DNA of 64,000 bases, taken from assembly GCA_902825865.1 (NCBI GenBank), contig CADECX010000004.1:51747-115746 (forward strand). Direction: 5' to 3'. Below, piece after piece: positions 61,889 through 64,000 of the stretch (position 1 is the first letter of the stretch; each line of letters starts with the position of its first letter). The DNA comes from an uncultured Alphaproteobacteria bacterium. GTDB lineage: Bacteria > Pseudomonadota > Alphaproteobacteria > Micropepsales > Micropepsaceae. Below the pieces are notes generated by a model. That model was not told the DNA's origin. It did no database searches and was given only the letters and a program-made list of their open reading frames with translations. A program made the translations under genes and the position numbers.

Positions 61889-62146
61889 ATGAAGTGGCTC
61901 TGCCTTCTTCTGATACCGGCCTCTGGTTTCCTGTTCTTGATAGCAACCGGTCAAGGAATACTCGTTCAAATAGATCCATTGGATCGCACCAATGAGATTT
62001 GTGAGTATTTCACAGGCAGTCGCGTGGCGAGCGTTTTCACGATTGGAGAGCGTGCAACGTGCTCCAGATTTTATAGGCTGGGTTCGGCTGAGAAGTGCGT
62101 GGACCAGCCCAAGCTACCGCTACGGACATGTGAAGAGCCAGATTGA
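61889..62146 (+). CDS. Small hypothetical protein
   Basis: 85 residues from ATG 61889, 13 bases after the solute-binding gene. N-terminal hydrophobic segment (MKWLCLLLIPASGFLFLIATGQGILV) that may be a signal or anchor, then a cysteine-containing tail (EICEYFTG, ATCSRF, KCVDQP, LRTCEE). Four cysteines in the tail hint at disulfides in the periplasm. No family recognised; base use is less biased than its neighbours, so it could also be a non-coding frame. Confidence 0.5.
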   Translation: MKWLCLLLIPASGFLFLIATGQGILVQIDPLDRTNEICEYFTGSRVASVFTIGERATCSRFYRLGSAEKCVDQPKLPLRTCEEPD

Positions 62147-62200
62147 CGACTGGACCGTCAAACGCAGGTCCGCCTTCCCCTCGTGCGCGCAGGATTTTTT

Positions 62201-62328
62201 ACCCTCCCCTTGAGGGAGGGTCGAAAAATTCGGAGCGTAGCGACGGATTTTTCGGGGAGGGGTCAAGCCTCGGAGCATGCCCCCTCCCCGAATTGCTTCG
62301 CAATTCGACCCTCCCTCAAGGGGAGGGT
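62201..62328. repeat. Long palindromic intergenic repeat
   Basis: A perfect 25-bp inverted repeat (62201-62225 and 62304-62328). Each arm is itself a hairpin of CCCTCCC/GGGAGGG with a CTTGA loop. Two more hairpins lie inside: CGAAAAAT/ATTTTTCG around 62222-62253 with GCGTAGCG (62235-62242) at the tip, and GAATTGC/GCAATTC at 62290-62306. Typical of mobile or REP-like palindromic units; no coding potential. Confidence 0.85.
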
Positions 62329-62340
62329 CGGTTGAGCCCA

Positions 62341-62374
62341 AAAGAAAAAGGGCCGGAACTTGCGTTCCGGCCCT
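62341..62374 (-). terminator. Intrinsic terminator after speD
   Basis: On the minus strand, perfect 10-bp stem GGGCCGGAAC/GTTCCGGCCC (62365-62374 and 62351-62360) with a 4-base loop and a T5CT4 tract at 62350-62341. It lies 23 bases downstream of the speD stop. Confidence 0.93.
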
Positions 62375-62397
62375 TTAGATTCTTGCGCGAGGCGATC

Positions 62398-62877
62398 TTA
62401 GACGACGCCGCGCTTGTGCTCGCCGACCACGACCCGGCCCGGCTCGAAGGCGCGCTTGAAGACTTCCAGCGCCTTGCGGGGCTCGGCATTGCCGCACATG
62501 AAGACGTCGAAGGCCGCGAAGCCCTTTTCCGGCCAGGTGTGGACGGAGATGTGGCTTTCCGCCAGCACCGCCACGCCGGAAATGCCGCCGCCGTCTTCGA
62601 ACTTGTGCAGGTGGATGTGCAGCAGGGTCGCGCCCGCCTCATTCACCGCATCGATCAGGGCGGTTTCGATCCGCTCGCGATCGTCCAGGCCCTTGGCTTC
62701 CCAAAGGTCGATAATCACATGGCTGCCCGCATAGGACAGGCCGTTCTTGGTGATGAAGTGATCCTTCTGGTCGTCATTCGAAGGGGTCACGACAACAGGC
62801 CGCGGCGCCTTGGCGGCGCGGGGTTTGATTTCCTTTTGCGGGACTTTGTTCGCCGCAACCAGATTAAGTCGAGCCAT
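62398..62877 (-). CDS. speD: S-adenosylmethionine decarboxylase (proenzyme)
   Basis: 159 residues, the short bacterial class that self-cleaves to form a pyruvoyl cofactor. Ser108 in AESHISVHTWPEKGF is the cleavage and pyruvoyl residue, and FDVFMCGNAEP carries the conserved Cys. The first 40 residues are an added basic, proline-rich stretch not usual in the Bacillus-type enzyme. It supplies decarboxylated SAM to SpeE, the divergent gene. Confidence 0.94.
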   Translation of the reverse strand: MARLNLVAANKVPQKEIKPRAAKAPRPVVVTPSNDDQKDHFITKNGLSYAGSHVIIDLWEAKGLDDRERIETALIDAVNEAGATLLHIHLHKFEDGGGISGVAVLAESHISVHTWPEKGFAAFDVFMCGNAEPRKALEVFKRAFEPGRVVVGEHKRGVV

Positions 62878-63262
62878 TCAAGCACCTACCCGTCTTGGAG
62901 TTGACACCTGCGCCTTGGCCTTGTGGACTTCCGGACGCGCCTAAAGAAGAAAGCGGCAGACGGGGTCACCCATATACCGCTTTGTCCGGCTTTTTTTCTC
63001 GCCGGGTCGCGCTTGAAATAGGGCTAACTCCCCGGCGATGCAAGTAGATATTTCTCCCTAGGCGAATTTTTTCCCCAGCTGTGTTCGTGGAGCGCTGGCA
63101 GAGACGCCGAGCGACGGCGCATCCGCCGCCGCTCGGCGCGCCGCGCGTGGCGGCGAAAAGTCCGATGAAATGGGCACAAGTTGCGCCAACACGCACACGG
63201 TAGACAGCGGCGCAAAGCAGTCCTATACGGCGGAGCGCTGTCACATATGTTAAGGAAACGTT
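62878..63262. promoter_or_regulatory. 385-base divergent speD/speE intergenic region
   Basis: Between the divergent starts of speD and speE, long enough for two promoters and leaders. A T7 tract at about 62991 and an AT-rich stretch (63035-63080) stand out. TTGACA occurs at 62900-62905 on the plus strand without a good -10 partner. The speE start has TAAGGAAACG just upstream. A leader RNA is possible but no clear stem set was found. Confidence 0.45.
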
Positions 63263-64000
63263 ATGGCCCGTCCCCAGCCCCAGCCGACCAAAGCCAAGAG
63301 CCACAAGGCTTCCGACGACCTCCAGATCGAGCGTCTCCACAAGGGTTACGCCCAGTCGATGGAGATCACCGAGGTGGTGGCGGACGAGCAAAGCCGCTTC
63401 CAGCACATCCGCATCTTCGACACCGTCGCCAACGGCCGGGTGATGACCCTGGACGACATCGTCCAGATCACCAGCCGCGACGAATCGGCCTATGCCGACA
63501 TGCTCACCCATTTACCGATGTTGGAGCATGGCAAGGTCGAGCGGGTGATGATCGTGGGCGGCGGCGATCTGTCCATCGCCGACGAGGCTCTTAAGCATAA
63601 AAACGTCAAGGAAGTGGTGCTGGTCGATATCGACGACCGGGTGATCGCGCTGTGCAAAAAGCATTTCGGTTCGGTCAACGCCAAGGCCTTCAAGGACAAG
63701 CGCATGGTGATCGAGGCCGCCGACGCCTTCGAATATCTGGGCCGCAAATCCAGCAAGAACCGCTTCGACCTGATCATCGCCGACCGTCCCGATCCGGTGG
63801 GGCCGGGCAAGGCGCTGTTCGGCGAAACCTTCTACGACCGGGTGAAGGGCGCGCTGAAAAAGGGCGGCTATGCCACCTTCCAGACCGGCGTGCCTTTCTA
63901 CCAGCCCTGGGAGATCACCGAGGCGCTGCAGGAGCTGAAGGCTTTCTTCCCCGCTTGCGGCCTCTATCTGACCGTGGTGCCCACCTATATCGGCGGCTTC
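63263..64000 (+). CDS. speE: Spermidine synthase (polyamine aminopropyltransferase), 5' part
   Basis: First 246 residues; the 3' end is beyond the window. N-terminal strands (FQHIRIFDTVANGRVMTLDDIVQ, RDESAYADMLTHLPM), SAM-type fold with MIVGGGDLSIADEAL, VLVDIDDRVIALCKKHF, and the catalytic region LIIADRPDPVGPGKALF. The glycine loop and the catalytic-loop sequence differ from the common GGGDGG and DSTDP forms, but the aspartates are kept. It transfers aminopropyl from decarboxylated SAM, made by the divergent speD, to putrescine or a related amine. Confidence 0.92.
   Translation, partial: MARPQPQPTKAKSHKASDDLQIERLHKGYAQSMEITEVVADEQSRFQHIRIFDTVANGRVMTLDDIVQITSRDESAYADMLTHLPMLEHGKVERVMIVGGGDLSIADEALKHKNVKEVVLVDIDDRVIALCKKHFGSVNAKAFKDKRMVIEAADAFEYLGRKSSKNRFDLIIADRPDPVGPGKALFGETFYDRVKGALKKGGYATFQTGVPFYQPWEITEALQELKAFFPACGLYLTVVPTYIGGF

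Noticed and set aside
62143..62904. 253-codon plus-strand frame antisense to speD
   Set aside because: It runs through the palindromic repeat, the terminator and the speD coding sequence; speD has its processing-site motif on the minus strand.
1..64000. tRNA, rRNA, insertion sequence, integrase or prophage genes
   Set aside because: I looked in the intergenic gaps on both strands and found no cloverleaf with a T-loop motif and no transposase- or integrase-like protein; absence by eye is not proof.

Overview
The window is GC-rich and dense with genes, and it looks like a chromosomal segment of an alphaproteobacterium. The evidence is a sigma-32 C-terminus, an alphaproteobacterial-type SerC with what looks like a serC-motif leader, small proteins such as DUF1289 and DUF1700, and a large hopanoid locus of the kind seen in hopanoid-rich soil alphaproteobacteria. 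No tRNA, rRNA, CRISPR array, transposase, integrase or phage gene was recognised. The genus cannot be fixed from the sequence alone.

Layout. 1-5210: the rpoH 3' end, a PhzF-family gene, and a serine operon (serC, sseB, serA) that ends in a strong intrinsic terminator. 5207-5836: an orphan Imm53-type immunity gene and an AroQ chorismate mutase on the minus strand. 6064-27657: a 21.6-kb hopanoid region. It holds a lipid-transport group (mlaA, hpnN, hpnM), isoprenoid supply genes (ispA, ispH) and hpnH, then one long minus-strand operon. In transcription order that operon is hpnI, hpnJ, hpnK, two ferritin-like di-iron genes, hpnL, hpnA, hpnB, hpnC, hpnD, hpnE, shc, hpnG. Together these predict squalene synthesis through HpnC/D/E, cyclisation by Shc, adenosylation and side-chain processing by HpnH/G, and decoration by HpnI/K/J to a bacteriohopanetetrol cyclitol ether. 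hpnP (2-methylation), hpnR (3-methylation) and hpnO (aminotransferase) are not in the window.

27853-34218: a mixed metabolic block. It contains a TPR protein with a C-terminal 2OG-Fe(II) oxygenase, a MetA-like protein without its catalytic cysteine, a GNAT-like gene overlapping a ThDP enzyme, and a polysaccharide deacetylase. 34309-37628: a PadR regulator, a DUF1700 membrane protein and three tandem paralogous GIN-domain secreted proteins, probably an envelope-stress cassette. 37683-43035: dusB and a MexAB-type RND pump without its outer-membrane channel. 43184-50781: a LysR regulator, four secreted alpha/beta hydrolases, a PQQ-type aldose dehydrogenase and dusA. 50838-58444: a phosphohexomutase, cobA, DUF1289, a small hypothetical, a polytopic membrane protein and pepN. 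58636-64000: an orphan histidine kinase with a small secreted partner, then a polyamine set (PotD-like lipoprotein, speD, and speE cut by the window end).

The main points for follow-up are the tandem ferritin-like di-iron pair inside the hopanoid operon, the PadR/DUF1700/triple-GIN cassette with its internal repeat expansion, the cysteine-less MetA homologue, SseB encoded between serC and serA, and several families of palindromic intergenic repeats. One composite repeat is present as two near-identical inverted copies 49 kb apart.
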